Positions 32,364-44,301 are shown, numbered from the stretch's first letter. The stretch: 64,000 nucleotides of DNA from Magnolia sinica (GCF_029962835.1 NC_080586.1:71636001-71700000); one strand, 5' to 3'. The notes: generated by a model from the letters alone, not told the origin. Translations and numbers: made by a program.

Positions 32364-32864
32364 GTAGTAGTCACTAGGTGCGTGTTTGATGTTAGGCCAT
32401 GTGTTTACACCTGATTTAATTCTGGTAGCTCTAGTGACTCAAATACTGCCATGTGGCAGTGAAATCTCACCAAGAAATAAATGGTAGATCTCTTCGGTTG
32501 CCCTCATGGCCAAATGGGATAATAATTCAAAAGGTCATGAGTAACCCAAGCATGGTAAGTTCAGCTGGCTACAATGATGAGACATTTGTTGCATATTCTG
32601 CTCACATGGTAGAGCCAACTATTCACCATAGTGGTCTCATGATCGAAATGGGTATGACCAAAACATAGTCGTGGCAAGGGATAGATTCTTATGATACACC
32701 ATCGTATCTTGTAGAAGCCCTTACGACCAAAACATTTAAGGCAGGGAATAACAATAATGCTAAGTTGGCTGAGTTTCATGACGCACTACACACATTTATG
32801 CTAAGAAAGAGATAATATAACCAACAAATGACGTCTCAAGTGAGACTCTTGTCCATGTAATAGG
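32364..32864. other. No gene seen
   Basis: Short frames only (32453-32668). CTCATGGCCAAATGGGATAA and AAGGTCATGAGTAACC near 32503-32550 are reminiscent of SINE A and B boxes but with poor spacing. Confidence 0.35.
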
Positions 32865-32872
32865 ATCATGAT

Positions 32873-33477
32873 TAGAGGTGTACACGAACCGAGCTAGCTC
32901 GGTTAGCTCGCTCGACTCGACTCGAAAAATGTTGATTCAACTCTGTTTGAAGCTAAGTTCGAGCCAGGTCGAGATGATTTTTTAAGCTCGAAAATGAGTT
33001 TGAGCCGAGTTTGAGTTGGCCCCAGTTCAACTCGACTCGGATCAAACCCAGCTTGAATCGAACTAGGATCAAACCAGTTTGGTGACTCGGTTACTTTGAT
33101 ATTGATATTGCTCACCAAGTGTTTGATGAAATGACTCAACGAAGTGTGGCTGGTGGCAAGGAAGATATGTATATAAAACCAATACCCTTTTTTTCTTGAT
33201 TTTTATGTCGCTTAAAAGGTGTTTGACAAAATACCTATAAAACCATTGTTGTTGTCTTAAATACAGTGAGATTTTGAAGATGCAGTCCAGGTGTTCGTGA
33301 AATTGTTGCACAGACGAACTCAGCTTGAACTGGCCCGAGTTGCTGACCGAACCGAGTCGAGCTGGCCAGTCAGGCTCGAGGACCGAGCCGAGCCGAGTTC
33401 GAGCTGAGGTCAGCTAGTGGCCGAGCCAAGTCGAGCTGAGGCTAGCTTGACTCGGTTCGACTAGATGTACACCCCTA
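32873..33477. mobile_element. 605-bp hAT MITE with perfect 8-bp target duplication
   Basis: The ends are TAGAGGTGTACACG and GATGTACACCCCTA. The identical flanks ATCATGAT are at 32865-32872 and 33478-33485. TAGGGGTG ends and 8-bp duplications define hAT elements. The outer 150 bp on each side are dense in GAGCTCG/GACTCGA words, so the element is strongly self-complementary. No coding capacity. Confidence 0.93.
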
Positions 33478-33485
33478 ATCATGAT

Positions 33486-35819
33486 ATAAGTGCAACTAAT
33501 AGCCAACCCACGACAACTGACTAACATACATGGTGTTGCTTGATAGGTCATAACTGTCTTTAGGCCTAAATGGTTATTTCTACATCAACAGACCTGAGGA
33601 TTGGTTACAAAGATCTCTTTCCAGCTACTACCTTCAACTTTTATAAATAGGAAAAAGATTAACGAGGTTCGAGCCCTTGCCAACCCAACGCAAATCAAAT
33701 CTATAGTGCACTGATGCCTATACTTTCTTTTTTTTAATCTTAGCTTCTCCTAGATTAGGAGTCGTGTAATCCAATCCGTCTATGCTATACCAGTTTTAGC
33801 ATTGGAGTAGTGTAATCCAATCTTTGCTTTTCTATTAGTGTAATTATCGTCATTTATGCCTAAGCCGTTAGATCAATGAGGACTTAGATCTAGGGCCTTG
33901 TTATTTATGCCACGGATGTTGGATCATTGATGGATGCTTCTGTAAGTTATTATTATTTTTTTTAATACCTCAATTAATACAATTGAGTTCCACCTACTCT
34001 TATATTGTACGAATTAGGTTATATCTAGTATCATGGTGAGAAAATATGATTTCGGCTGAAAGAAAAAAAGAACTCATTCAAAGGATAAACCATTAGTATT
34101 AAGAAATTACCTGATATTACTTACAAGTAGTTGACTAGACAGTTGAACTACTTCAGCTCTCGATCATAGACAACCGTCTATCTCAATGCTCGGAATCACG
34201 AGGGTTTTGTTCGGATTGAGCTGTACAAGGCTCTGGTATGCTTGGCCTCATATGCACGTGAATTTCAAGCCAAACACATGGTCTAAAAATCAGCTTGATC
34301 GGGAACTCATGTGGGCCCGACCCCATGTAACAACTGAGAGGTGATGACCAATTAAGGGCCCACCATGTTGTGCATATGTCATCCAACCGGAGATATGGTT
34401 CTTCCCAAAGGATGAAGGGACAACAAAAGTAAGGCCTTTCTAAGACTCAGGTGAGCCACACCACAAGACCGTAGAGGTTTTAGGCATGATAGTAGATTGC
34501 CATCTTCGGTGTAGCCTAACCGAGTTTTGGATTGACCCACATTTCAGTTTGTATACATATGAGTCCCATGTGTACTAATCCTTGCCATTTATCTGTTGGG
34601 ACCGCTGATGAACCATGCCCATAAATCTTCAAGTCAAGAAGATTGGCCCATCAATATTGGACCGTTCTCCTTTTGAATGCAGGCAGCAGCTCTTGAATGT
34701 TTATTTTCAGGCCAAAAATGATATGTTAGGGTTGTAATATTGCAGATTTTTGTGGGCATGGTCCATCCATGGTGGGGTCCAACAAACCAATAGTCTGAAT
34801 TAATGGATTGCTAAAACACAGCCCTACAAACTGAAAAGTAGGGTAAAATGTGCATTGCCCCATGTGGAGGATCAGACATTAATTCCTCAACCTTCTAATT
34901 CTTCATGGCCCACCACCTCATGATATATATGGAAAACCTTATCTGTATTAATTCCTCTCAATATTCCTACCAGTTGGACAACAAGTTATGATCCACCCAG
35001 AGGATAACTCCCAACCTATTAGGTGAATGCAACATCTAAGTCTTCCAGTGAGTAATTGGCCCACAATGAGGATTGCTTAATATAAAAATCTGCACCATCT
35101 ACTCAGTGGGTGGGCCACATTTGATTGCTAGAAAACAATGTCTAGCAATTGATAAATAGCATAATAGAGTGTGGTCCAAATTATGAGTTGATATGGCTGA
35201 TTTTTGCATATCAATCCTCATGGTCTACCAAACTTATTGGATGGATTGGATGTCGCGTGCACACGAAAGGTCTAGAGTTATCCACTAGGTGGTCGAGACC
35301 TCTAATTTGTCTATGTGCTTGGCTAACTTGTAAAGTGTTTATAATGTATAAAATAGGCATTCACCCTGATAAATTCCATTAGAAGCTTCAAATGGTAAAA
35401 GGTGTGTTTTTTTATGGGGCTTGGGAGAACATCAAGGGATGCACATGTTAGATGAATTGGTTGCACAACACCTATCACACGAGGCATTTTTCACAATTCG
35501 AAAGGTTTTTAATGGTCGACATCCCATCCCAAATATTCCCTATCATGTGTGCGCTTGATGATCAATCAAGTGTTTTTTTAGGGCCGTAGGAGAGCACTAG
35601 GGGACACACGCCTGATGGATGAATTGGATGTACCATATACACATCAAGGTCGGCCCCATGCAACATTCTTGTGTATCGGCCATATTGCTCTGCCATGTAT
35701 AATATATTTTCAGGTTTAAACAATTTAAGGCAAATTCTATAAGTGCTATTATCATCTAACTAAGGAAGTGATCCAGGCAATGCTATCGGATGTACCAGAT
35801 ATGATTTTGAGGTATGACG
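33486..35819. other. No gene seen; scattered worn core-family fragments
   Basis: Between 34180 and 35680 there are repeated short phrases (GGGCCCACCATGTTGTGCAT, TGGTGGGGTCCAACAAACC, GGTCGGCCCCATGCAAC) that suggest several heavily decayed MITE copies. Borders cannot be set. No conserved protein motif was found on either strand. Confidence 0.4.
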
Positions 35820-36165
35820 AGCTACTTTAGCCACCCAACTTGTTATGCCGGGTTGCCCATGTCAAATTTACGAAATACCATCATATCCACAGTCAAATTC
35901 CTCTTTTAATTTCTCGAATCACAACTGTCTATAAATATTAAGTTTACTACTATTTATAGTAAGTCACCAATTCTACGAGTTTTATTTGTAGTTTAATTCG
36001 GAAACTTTTTCCGTGGCTTAGTATACCTATTTAAAGGGGTGTAAACTCATTTATTTCAATATCAATTAAATTATAAATTTTATAGAATTATTCTATTTTC
36101 TTTTTTTTTTCTCGTGGATTCGAGGCATCTCTATGAGGAGTCTGAAGAAGTTCCGTGGAATAAGA
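35820..36165 (+). repeat. LTR relic, same family as 1-945
   Basis: It carries GCTACTTTAGCCACCCAACT, a TATA box CTATAAATATT (about 35930), the AAATTATAAATTTTATAGAA stretch and CTCGTGGATTCGAGGC...GAAGTTCCGTGGAAT in the same order as the inverted copy at the start of the window. It is cut off at the right by the next element. Confidence 0.65.
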
Positions 36166-36166
36166 A

Positions 36167-36533
36167 ATGCTCACCTGTGCGCCACTTCTCGCGAAAACTC
36201 GTGAAAACTTTTTAAGTACTCATCTCCCATTATATGAATTCAAAATTTGAACAGTCCATGTGATGCAACATCCTATGAAACTCCTTCAGCTCAACTTTTA
36301 CATTGATCCAAAACTTTGGTGGGCCATGGCAAAAGAGAAAGGCAAATCAAAGAAGGAAACTGTTTCCTTCTTTGATTTGCCCCTCTCTTTTGCCATGGCC
36401 CACTAAAGTTTTGGATCAATGTAAAAGTTGGGCATAGAAGGTTTCATGAGGTGTTGCATCTCATGGACGTTTTGGAGATGAGTTCTCAAAAAGTTTTTAC
36501 GAGTTTTCGTGAGAATTATTGTGCACCTGAGCA

Positions 36534-36534
<1 letters not shown>
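36167..36534. mobile_element. 368-bp hairpin MITE with ~180-bp arms
   Basis: It runs ATGCTCACCTGTGC...GTGCACCTGAGCAT, centred at about 36358 on GAAACTGTTTC. The inner 60 bp of each arm are almost perfectly complementary (CAAAACTTTGGTGGGCCATG against CATGGCCCACTAAAGTTTTG). The outer parts are more diverged. RNA from either strand would fold into one long stem. It interrupts the end of the LTR relic to its left. Confidence 0.85.

Positions 36535-36535
<1 letters not shown>

Positions 36536-36588
<53 letters not shown>
36536..36588. repeat. (CT)n(AT)n compound microsatellite
   Basis: About sixteen CT units followed by ten AT units, between two foldback elements. Confidence 0.95.
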
Positions 36589-36589
36589 G

Positions 36590-37012
36590 AGGTAAACTTC
36601 ACGAGAGCTTCTCATGAGGTCGAGTATTGTGGGGCCAGTGGTGATGTGTGATGAATAGTTTCCCTCTAGATTATGGGATGTCTCAAAATTCAGCCTTATT
36701 TGAACACATGAGGTTCATACCATTTAAAACCACGACAAATCGTGCTCAAAATATCTAAAAACGCTTATTTTTGAAATGATATAAAATTTGGTGTGACCCC
36801 TCGTTCAAGTGGGACAGCACAATGTATAGGCTGAATTTATAAACCACATTTCACTGGCCCTATATAATTAAAAGGTTTCAATAAGTGGATTTCTATTCTC
36901 AACTATTGCTTGTGGTGTACCTAAGTCAGATGGATGTCCATTACACATCATTGTAGAACTCAACCTCATGGAAAGCTTCCCATGAAGTTGACCTCACCAT
37001 GTATAAGTAAAA
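36590..37012. mobile_element. Foldback MITE, family B, single-arm-length copy
   Basis: The left end CTTCACGAGAGCTTCTCATGA and the right end TCATGGAAAGCTTCCCATGA match the outer ends of the 1-kb foldback at 6895-7930. So do interior words (GACCCCTCGTTCAAGTGGGA, CAAAATTCAGCC). It is about 420 bp, so it represents one arm rather than the doubled form. Confidence 0.65.
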
Positions 37013-37310
37013 AAGATGAATAGGTGCACTTATATAGCTAGTTTTCCATTTACACGTGAGTTCCAAGCCATGCATGTAAAGCTCACCTTAACATCTCTCT
37101 TAGCCCAAAAATCAATCTTACGAACATTCATCCGGTGGGCCACACATTCACAACGAATCTAGAACATCCATCGTCTTTTTTTCTAACCATCCATTTTCCT
37201 CTGTCCCCTGATGAACAACCAGCATTTCTCAAATAAGAAACTACAATCCTGAAATTTTCATTCCATTTAAATTATTTCCAAACAAACTACATTCTATAAA
37301 TTTCAATTCC

Positions 37311-40300
37311 TCATACACTCGAACCCCTCACCTTCACACATATAACTATCCAAATCGCAGTAAGTTTCACTACCATTTTCTGCACATAGCCAAACAGAGC
37401 ATCCTCCCAACTCTTCTTAAGAAACAGAACAACATGAACTCCCAAGAATCCCACTCCAAAATCTCAATCCAACACTAACATAATACCATGGAATTTCTGA
37501 TCCATCCCCACCATCGGTCGGCTCAGATCTTCCTGGTGGCAGCCGTTCATTACATTCTCTTAAGATAGGTGGGCCACAAAGATCTGGATTTCCATTATAC
37601 ACATACGCTTCGAATGTCGAGAATTGATTACCCGACGGAATCCTCCCAGAGAAGTTGTTGCTAGAAAAATTCACATCATTCAAGAAAGTTATTGACACCA
37701 TGCTCGAAGGAATTAGACCTGAAAGCCGATTCCTGGAGATATCGAAAGTCATCAATTGCTGTAAATTTCCAATCCGATCGGGAATGTGCCCACCCAAACG
37801 GTTATTCGACAAGTTCAAGATCAGCATCCCTGATAGATTCATCAAAGAATCCGGTATTTCTCCAATCAAGCGATTGCTCGAAAGATCCATGCTTGTTACG
37901 AGCGAAAGAGTCTTGCTATACTCGAACATCTTATCTTGCATCGACACAAGCAATCTCTCAACATAGCTAATAATGTAAATTCTCTCATTGTAGTAAACCC
38001 CATAAGCTAGTAAACGGCTCTGCTTCTGTGGGGTTTGCATGGCGGTGAGATTTCCGATGCTTGATGGAATGAGACCCGTTAGATGATTGTTTGCAAGATC
38101 AAGGACTTGTAATGAAGTAAGATTTGATATTTGAAGTGGGATTTCGCCGGAGAATGTATTAGACCGTAGACGGAGAATTCGGAGAGATGGGAAGCTTTTG
38201 CCGATCCAGGTAGGGATGCAGCCGGAGAATGTGTTCTCTCCAAGGTCGAGAGTTTCTAAGCTGGAGCAGTTCTTCATCGATGAAGGGAGTTCTTGTGAGA
38301 GATTATTTTCATTCAGATGCAGTGTTCTGAGCTGGGTGAGAAGGCCTATGGATTCTGGGATGGGTCCGGATAGATGATTTCCGCTCAGATCGAGCGCTTC
38401 CATTTGCGTGCAACCACCCAAGGTCGGTGGAATGCTGCCATGTAGATTGTTCCTGGAAAGATCAAGAACTCTCAAATTCTTCATTTCTCCTATGGCCGAT
38501 GGAATCGTGCCGTTTATCTGATTACCTGAAACCAAGAGCAGAGAAGCGAACTGCAGTACATGGGTGATGTTCTCAGGGATCGGCCCGATGAGGTGGTTGT
38601 TGGAGAGATCGAGTTGTTGAACTTCATTTACTGGAAGGGGAAAGGGGCCTTGAATGTGGTTCGAGCTCAAATCGACCAGTCCTGAAATCAATAACCGGCG
38701 CGGAAGCTGGCCATGGATGTAGTTGTTGGAGAAATTCAAGTGTTCGATGTGGCTAGCAATGTCCCAAAACCAGTTTGGGATTGTATCTGAGATGGTTGCA
38801 TTTGAGAGGTCTAGAAACCAAGTTAGATTCTGTTTCTGAAGCCACGAAGGGAACGAGGACCCAAACGGCACGAACCCAAATCAATGAATTCGAGTCGGAA
38901 AGGAGGAACCCAGGTGGGGCTGACATTGAAAATCAATGAATTGGAAGATAACATCAATGTCTTCAATTCGAAGAGCTTCTCGAAGTGGGATTCAGATACA
39001 ATACCGGTTAAGGAATTCATTGAAACGTCTAAGTACGTCAACTTAGAGAGCTGACCGAAGGTCGTCGGGAGGGTCCCGTTCAATCTGTTCTTATAGAGAG
39101 AGATTGTATTCAAGAATGGCAATTTTCCAAGTGATTCGAGAATGGGGTCGGTCATGGAGCAGTCCTAAAGATTGAGAAATTCGAGCCTTTTGAGATTACC
39201 AAACCAAGCAGGCATGGTGCCTTGGATTGGATTCCCACCGAGGACTAAGAAAGAAAGGTTTGGGAATGGAGTTGGAGAAATGCAACCGGTTGTTTCTAAC
39301 CTTTCAGGTATCTGTTCGATCATGTTCCCATACAAATTCAATTTGCTTAAACCACAGAGATTTCCTATGGTTTTTGGGATTCTGCCTCTGATGCTATTGC
39401 CTGCCATATCAAGTTCAACGAGGGAAGTACGATTGCCAATGGCCATCGGGATTTCTCCATGGAATCGGTTTTCTGAAAGGTCCATGATCTCGATCGCCAT
39501 CCAACTCCCTTCCAGCAGAATGGACAAATCGGCGGTCAAGTTGTAATTCGTCCCGAGAGTGATTACTTGCAAGTGATGAAGCTCGGCGATCGACATCGAA
39601 ATTTGACCATGCAGATTGCAACCGTTAAGTTCCAGAGATACAAGATTACTAAGATTAGCAATCCACGGCGGGAATTCCGATCCGAAGACGTTGTTTTGGA
39701 GATCCAAGATGCGGAGAGATGTGAGAAAGAGATGTTGGAATGTCAGTAAGGCCGCAGAGCGGCAACCGGAGCTCGGTTAGAGAAGGAATCATGTTCATCA
39801 CATGAACCCAATCACGGCCCACCATCGAAAGATCCAGACCCTTCATCTCAAACACTTGAAGAGAAGAAAGGTTGCTGGCCCACCAGAGGCTGTCCACACT
39901 CAACATGGAGATCACATCACAGGAAAGATCGAGGAATCGGAGTTCGGCGAGATTTCCAATTTTCCGGGGAATTACACCACTGAAACCTGCCGCCGACAGG
40001 TTTAGATACCTCAATTCCTTGAGAGATCCGATGAAGTCCGGGATCGGAATGCCGGCGAAGGTGTTCCCACTCAGGTCTAAGTGTCTGAGATGTTTCAGTT
40101 TGAGAAGTGAAGGATCTAACCGTCCACTCAAGTTCCAGTATCCATGTACGGACACTTGATCCGACGGTTCATGTATGCCATATGGGTTATGGAGATCCAG
40201 TTTGATGACGTACCCTGTTACATTTTGACATGTGATGCCCCTTCATCTGCAGCAATCGTGACCGTCCCAAGAGGATAGTCGACGTAAAGGATCGATCAGA

Positions 40301-40446
40301 CCGGTTCTGAAGTCGACGAGAGCCGTCCGTTCGGATTCATGGCAGCCCACGTTTGAGTTGCCATTGCAAGAAGAGAGGATTTGTAGCCATACAACCAGAT
40401 GCATGCAAGAAAGAGCTACTGATGCACACCATTTCTCAAAGGCCAT
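37311..40446 (-). pseudogene. EIX2-like LRR receptor-like protein, copy 1 (broken)
   Basis: Family role: cell-surface leucine-rich-repeat proteins without kinase that sense ligands at the plasma membrane with a partner kinase. From ATG 40446 there is a signal peptide, the LRRNT cap (GCHESERTALVDF...SSWDGHDCC), more than 20 LRRs of the LDLSxNxLxGxIP type, an island near AYGVYYNERIY, the NPDLCGPP end and an acidic stretch before the membrane helix. There is no kinase. Five lesions are seen relative to copy 2 or the expected frame. They are TGG to TGA at 40243-40245 right after CCR, an 11-bp deletion at about 39718-39724 between GATGTGA repeats, CAG to TAG at 39165-39167, a 1-bp deletion at about 38853, and a 1-bp insertion at about 37458 that scrambles the membrane segment. 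The ancestral stop is at 37311-37313. Intact length would be about 1045 residues, normal for the family. No introns are seen. Confidence 0.93.
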
Positions 40447-40548
40447 GGCTAATCCTAGTTTGGACACTAGAAAGACACCTTAAACTAGATATATAGAACC
40501 CAATTCTACGATCTTGAATCCAAATTCCATGCTTGATGAGGACAGGCA

Positions 40549-40559
40549 ATATATAAAAA
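40549..40559 (-). promoter_or_regulatory. Probable TATA box of RLP copy 1
   Basis: TTTTTATATAT on the minus strand, about 105 bp before the ATG at 40446. The surrounding sequence (ACAAACGGTGTATGTGAACT and onward) is conserved upstream of copy 2 at 48980-49060. A second TATATATC at about 40485 is too close to the ATG to be favoured. Confidence 0.4.
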
Positions 40560-40680
40560 GAGGCAAGTTCACGTACAAACGGTGTATGTGAACTCTTGCA
40601 TACAACACATCAGTTTACACTGAAATTTCTCATGTAGAACATCCAGAGGCAAAAATTAGACCAATTCATTATTAGGGGGG

Positions 40681-41314
40681 TGATGTAGACCTCGTCATAG
40701 ATACGCTGGTAGCATGGTTGGGCCAAAAGAAGATGAACCGTAAATTGATCATAACTTTCGATATGGGTATCGTTACGGTGTGCACAACCTATTAATCTTT
40801 TCTATCCATTTTGACAGGAAATGCACACTTTAAGCTCAAAAACTAATTTTTAGAAAAAAAAAAAATACTATTTTTAGTAATTTTTAAATTTTTAAATTTT
40901 TTTCTATTTTTAGAGTTTTAGATTTACTTCTCTTTTAGAAATAACTTGTAATTATGGTAAGGCTCTTCTATCAAAAGTTTATTTGAAAATTTTATTTTTA
41001 GAAATTAGCCTTTAGAAGAGTTTTATTAGAATTAGGATTGTTATTAAAGTTAGAATTTTGGTATTTTTGGTAATTATGAATTTTTATTTTTATTTTTTTT
41101 TGTGTAAGGAGACTGTTAGTCAATAATCAATTAAATTATGAATTTTATAGAATTTATTTATATTTTTCTTGCTTTTTTTCCTCCGGATTTGAGAAGTCTA
41201 CTTGAGAAATCCAAAGAAGCTCCACGGATTCGGAATAGTATTCCTCGAGAAAGACGGTGATAGTTATCCTCGAGAAAGACAGTGATCGACCTCATCACCA
41301 TCACCCCTACGTCA
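40681..41314 (+). repeat. Solo LTR inserted in the RLP copy 1 upstream region
   Basis: It starts TGATGTAGACC and ends CCCTACGTCA, an inverted TGATGTAG/CTACGTCA pair. Alignment with the upstream region of copy 2 (49080-49140) shows that the sequence between about 40680 and 41315 is extra here. The interior shares AATTAAATTATGAATTTTAT and the GAAGCTCCACGGATTCG segment with the LTR relics at 1-945 and 35820. No exact target duplication was found. Confidence 0.6.
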
Positions 41315-41870
41315 TTCAGTGGGCCACACCCTTATATTTATTGGGATCATCATCTGTCCATTGGTTTAAACGAAGCAGGCCTGCTTGATTAACAAAACAC
41401 CTTAGTTCACTTGAGAAATTTTCTCACCTCGAGTCTTAGCTGTTGGACCTGAGTTTTATTAATGATCCAGACCGTTTATTTGATGGGAATTTCCTCGACA
41501 GGGATGCCCAAAAAAAAAAAAAAACAAAAAAAAAAAAAAAAAAAAAACTTTGATTGTAAATTTAATCGTTTGATCATACCGAGGTTATGATGACCGTTCA
41601 TGTTCAAAGCAATATTTATCATCTAAGGCTCATCCAGCTACTTGGGTCGGTTACATGAATCTTTTTTGGACCGTTCCACTCTATCCAGACCATGACTTTA
41701 TCTAGGTCACTGGTCATCGAGTCTTTTTATATTACCTCAACTGGTAGCCTTTTCTCTGACCTTCACATTTTTATAATCAAAGGACAAGGACCAAAGACCC
41801 CTTGAGTCATCTTAATTTCCTGCGTTCCCACCTATTGAATACGTAAATTCTATCCTCAACTCCAGGACCT
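41315..41870. repeat. Duplicated RLP upstream flank (copy 1)
   Basis: GTGGGCCACACCCTTATATT, GTCCATTGGTTTAAACG, GAGAAATTTTCTCACCTCGA, TTTGATGGGAATTTCCT and GGTTACATGAATC run parallel to 49135-49530. The copy contains an A-rich tract (41510-41547). It shows that the tandem duplication covers at least 1 kb beyond the gene start. Confidence 0.75.
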
Positions 41871-41873
41871 GGT

Positions 41874-42424
41874 AATGTAGAATGGGTCACGAATTCGTTC
41901 CTAGCTATAATGGACTTAAAGAAGCAGAAGGATCGACCAACAACACCTGGGATGGTTCACCGGTTGACCACTTGGGTCGACAGGTCAAAATTCAGCTTGA
42001 ATTACCAGAAATTTCAAAATTCCCAGCGGACGTTTTTCTATATATTTCGACGAATTAATAAATCTGATCAACTGGTCGAAATCCAGTTCGACAAGTTGAC
42101 AGATTGGGTTGACAAGTCAATCTTCAGATTTCCAATTTTATTCTTCAGATTTTTTTGGTTGTTTCGACCGATCGGTTTAACCAGTCTATTACAGGACGAC
42201 GAGTGCAGGATTTTGTGCATTTTTTAGAATATGTTTCCTAAACTGATTAGGATTCTTTTAATTATGATTTTTAATGAGGCTAAACTCATTTTTCTTCATC
42301 ATTCAAACAATCAACTTTCTTAAAAATTTCTTTTTTTCTCTGGTGGATTTAAGAGTGCCTAATAAATTCAAAGTATTTATCAATCGATGAAGACAGTGAT
42401 CGATCTCATTATGTCCTTCCCTGC
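41874..42424 (+). repeat. LTR of a Ty3/gypsy-like relic
   Basis: It begins TAATGTAGAATGGGTC (a TGATGTAG-type start) and runs to just before the primer-binding site at 42431. It contains repeated GGTCGACAGGTC/GTTGACAAGTC words typical of this kind of LTR and the AATCAACTTTCTTAAAAATT leader part. The end CCCTGCGTGAAT is a worn CCCTGCATCAAT. Confidence 0.5.
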
Positions 42425-42430
42425 GTGAAT

Positions 42431-42444
42431 CGGTATCAAAGTGG
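42431..42444 (+). other. Worn primer-binding site (initiator tRNA-Met type)
   Basis: CGGTATCAAAGTGG against the usual TGGTATCAGAGCGG, directly after the LTR end. What follows (about 42460-42600) reads as a worn gag start with LTEAAFKKAQ before a stop. Confidence 0.55.
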
Positions 42445-42679
42445 GGCTTTTCACTCAACTTAATGGCTTTTAACAACAGGTCGGGCAACATTTCCATGCA
42501 CAATGTTCTAGGAAATTTTTCTTTAACAGAGGCAGCTTTCAAAAAGGCACAATGAGAGAATCAGCAAGTCATGCAAGGGCTACAGGTTTCCATCTATTAG
42601 ATGATGAAGGCCCTATGACAACTCCATATTTATGACGGTGATTTGCTCTCGATAGGCACTAAATTTCATAATCGCACTG

Positions 42680-44070
42680 ATTACAGGGTGATGCCGGCAC
42701 GACCTCCTCCTAGGCTACCATTGCCAGAGATGGTCCACCCGACGAAGCGTTTAGCTTGGAGTCCACGCTTTCCTGAATCGACTCCCCATGAAAAGCTCCC
42801 GACATAAAGATCCAATGGGAACCCTCTAATGACATGGCCTAAAAAGCTAAAAAGAAGAAGAACGATGGCGATGAAGGAGTACGACAAGGAGAACGTACTG
42901 GAAAATGCCGAAGTGACCGAACCCGGCGCAAAGAAAATAAATGGAGGGAGAGAATCGGCACCGCTTGGACTCTGCAGAAACAGCGAGGCGGGGAAATGGG
43001 TTATGCCCCTATTTATAAATATATGAAGGAAGGGCATTTAATGCCCATATTAAATGTCAGAACGTGAAGAGACGTCTCAGTGCACGTTGTCCTTCATGTG
43101 GCAGCTTGGGGTTTGTTGTCAGGCCTTACCATCGAGGTAGGGATGGTGTCCATCTACAAATCGTCTAAAGGCGAAGCAACACCACTCTGTGCACGCCTAT
43201 TCGTACGAATCGCTACCACGATATCTTCCTCGATCACAACAGCATACACCGTCCCTTTCCACTTTTGTATTAAATATCAAGCTGCAGTATGCCATCGCAT
43301 GAGATTGAGGTCGGGACTTAGGGTCAGTCCCCGAGGTCAGGATCTGGAGTTGGTCCCGAAGGTCGAGGTTAATACTCGGAGTCAAGGTCAGCATATTTGT
43401 TCATGAGTCCTATCCTCAATTTGCTAGGGCTCAGTCATAGAGTCACTTTGTCTGGCCCATCTCCTCTAGCTCAGGGTTCACTTCAACGATCTCATCCCCA
43501 TACATTAGGTCATCTCAGTTTTACCCATAACAGTTGCCCCCTACTTCTGAGCACTATGTACACAAGCTCAGGAAGTAAGTGGACTTGGACCAATGTATAA
43601 GCAAGAGACTTCAAACTTGTGAGAGGTCAACTCACTTCATGAGTACTACTGACCCCGGCTCCCAACTCGACCTCTAGGTAGGGGGTTAACCTCGACCTTG
43701 AAGGTTAGCCTTGGGCTAAGAACAGAAATATCCGGAGAAAATCTTGTACTATGTGTAAACGGGTTCTCTGCGAAGTTTTAGCCAAAGATCACACAAATGG
43801 AGGAATAATCAAAGTATTAGAGAGATATCCGAAAACAGAATCCAACCTCAATACGGGCCCTCCCAGCATATTTTATAGATCTATTTGGATAAGCAAGTTG
43901 TCAGAGCTAACTTATAAATACACCACTTTATTTAAGGAGAAGACATGCACAACTCCCCTATTTCTACTACACCAATTAAGAGTTTACATGCCTGACTTAG
44001 GCATTAGAGGGTCCTCTACCATCACTAGTGCCCCCTATGTCTTCTTTTTCTATTAAGTTAAAAATACCAT
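42680..44070. mobile_element. Composite Ty3/gypsy (Tat-like) debris
   Basis: On the minus strand a TATA box (TTATAAATAGGGGC at about 43010) precedes a leader and ATG (42834) opening a short Ser/Gly-rich frame. On the plus strand there are GTTGCCCCCTACTTCTGAGC, TTATAAATACACCAC and CCTGACTTAGGCATTAGAGG, phrases I associate with Tat/Ogre-type LTRs. The pieces point in different directions, so this is nested or rearranged debris rather than one element. No pol domain is present. Confidence 0.45.
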
Positions 44071-44128
44071 TAGGCTCGCCCGTATGCCGGGCAGGATCGA
44101 TCAGATTTGAACATCAGTGTGTATATAT

Positions 44129-44149
44129 ATGTGTGTGTGTGTGTGTGTG
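44129..44149. repeat. (GT)n microsatellite
   Basis: About ten GT units after a short AT run. Confidence 0.9.
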
Positions 44150-44277
44150 ATTGTGGCAATGGAACTAAACCACATGCATGTAACAAAGCTCATTTACTCC
44201 ACACGTGTGTTAAATTGGCACACATGTACGTAATCCAATTCATCCATTCCCGTGAGGATAATGTAAATGCCCTTAGG

Positions 44278-44301
44278 ATTATTATTATTATTATTATTAT
44301 T
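44278..44301. repeat. (ATT)n microsatellite
   Basis: Eight ATT units. Confidence 0.95.

Noticed and set aside
25924-32368. Target-site duplication of the copia element
   Set aside because: GATAG and GTAGT are the adjacent pentamers and they do not match, so no duplication is claimed.
40447-40467. Upstream extension of RLP copy 1 by seven residues
   Set aside because: It starts at GTG. The ATG at 40444-40446 directly precedes a good signal peptide.
42681-43037. 118-codon minus-strand frame with a hydrophobic middle
   Set aside because: It lies in retrotransposon debris. The plausible start is a different frame at 42834, and no conserved domain was recognised.
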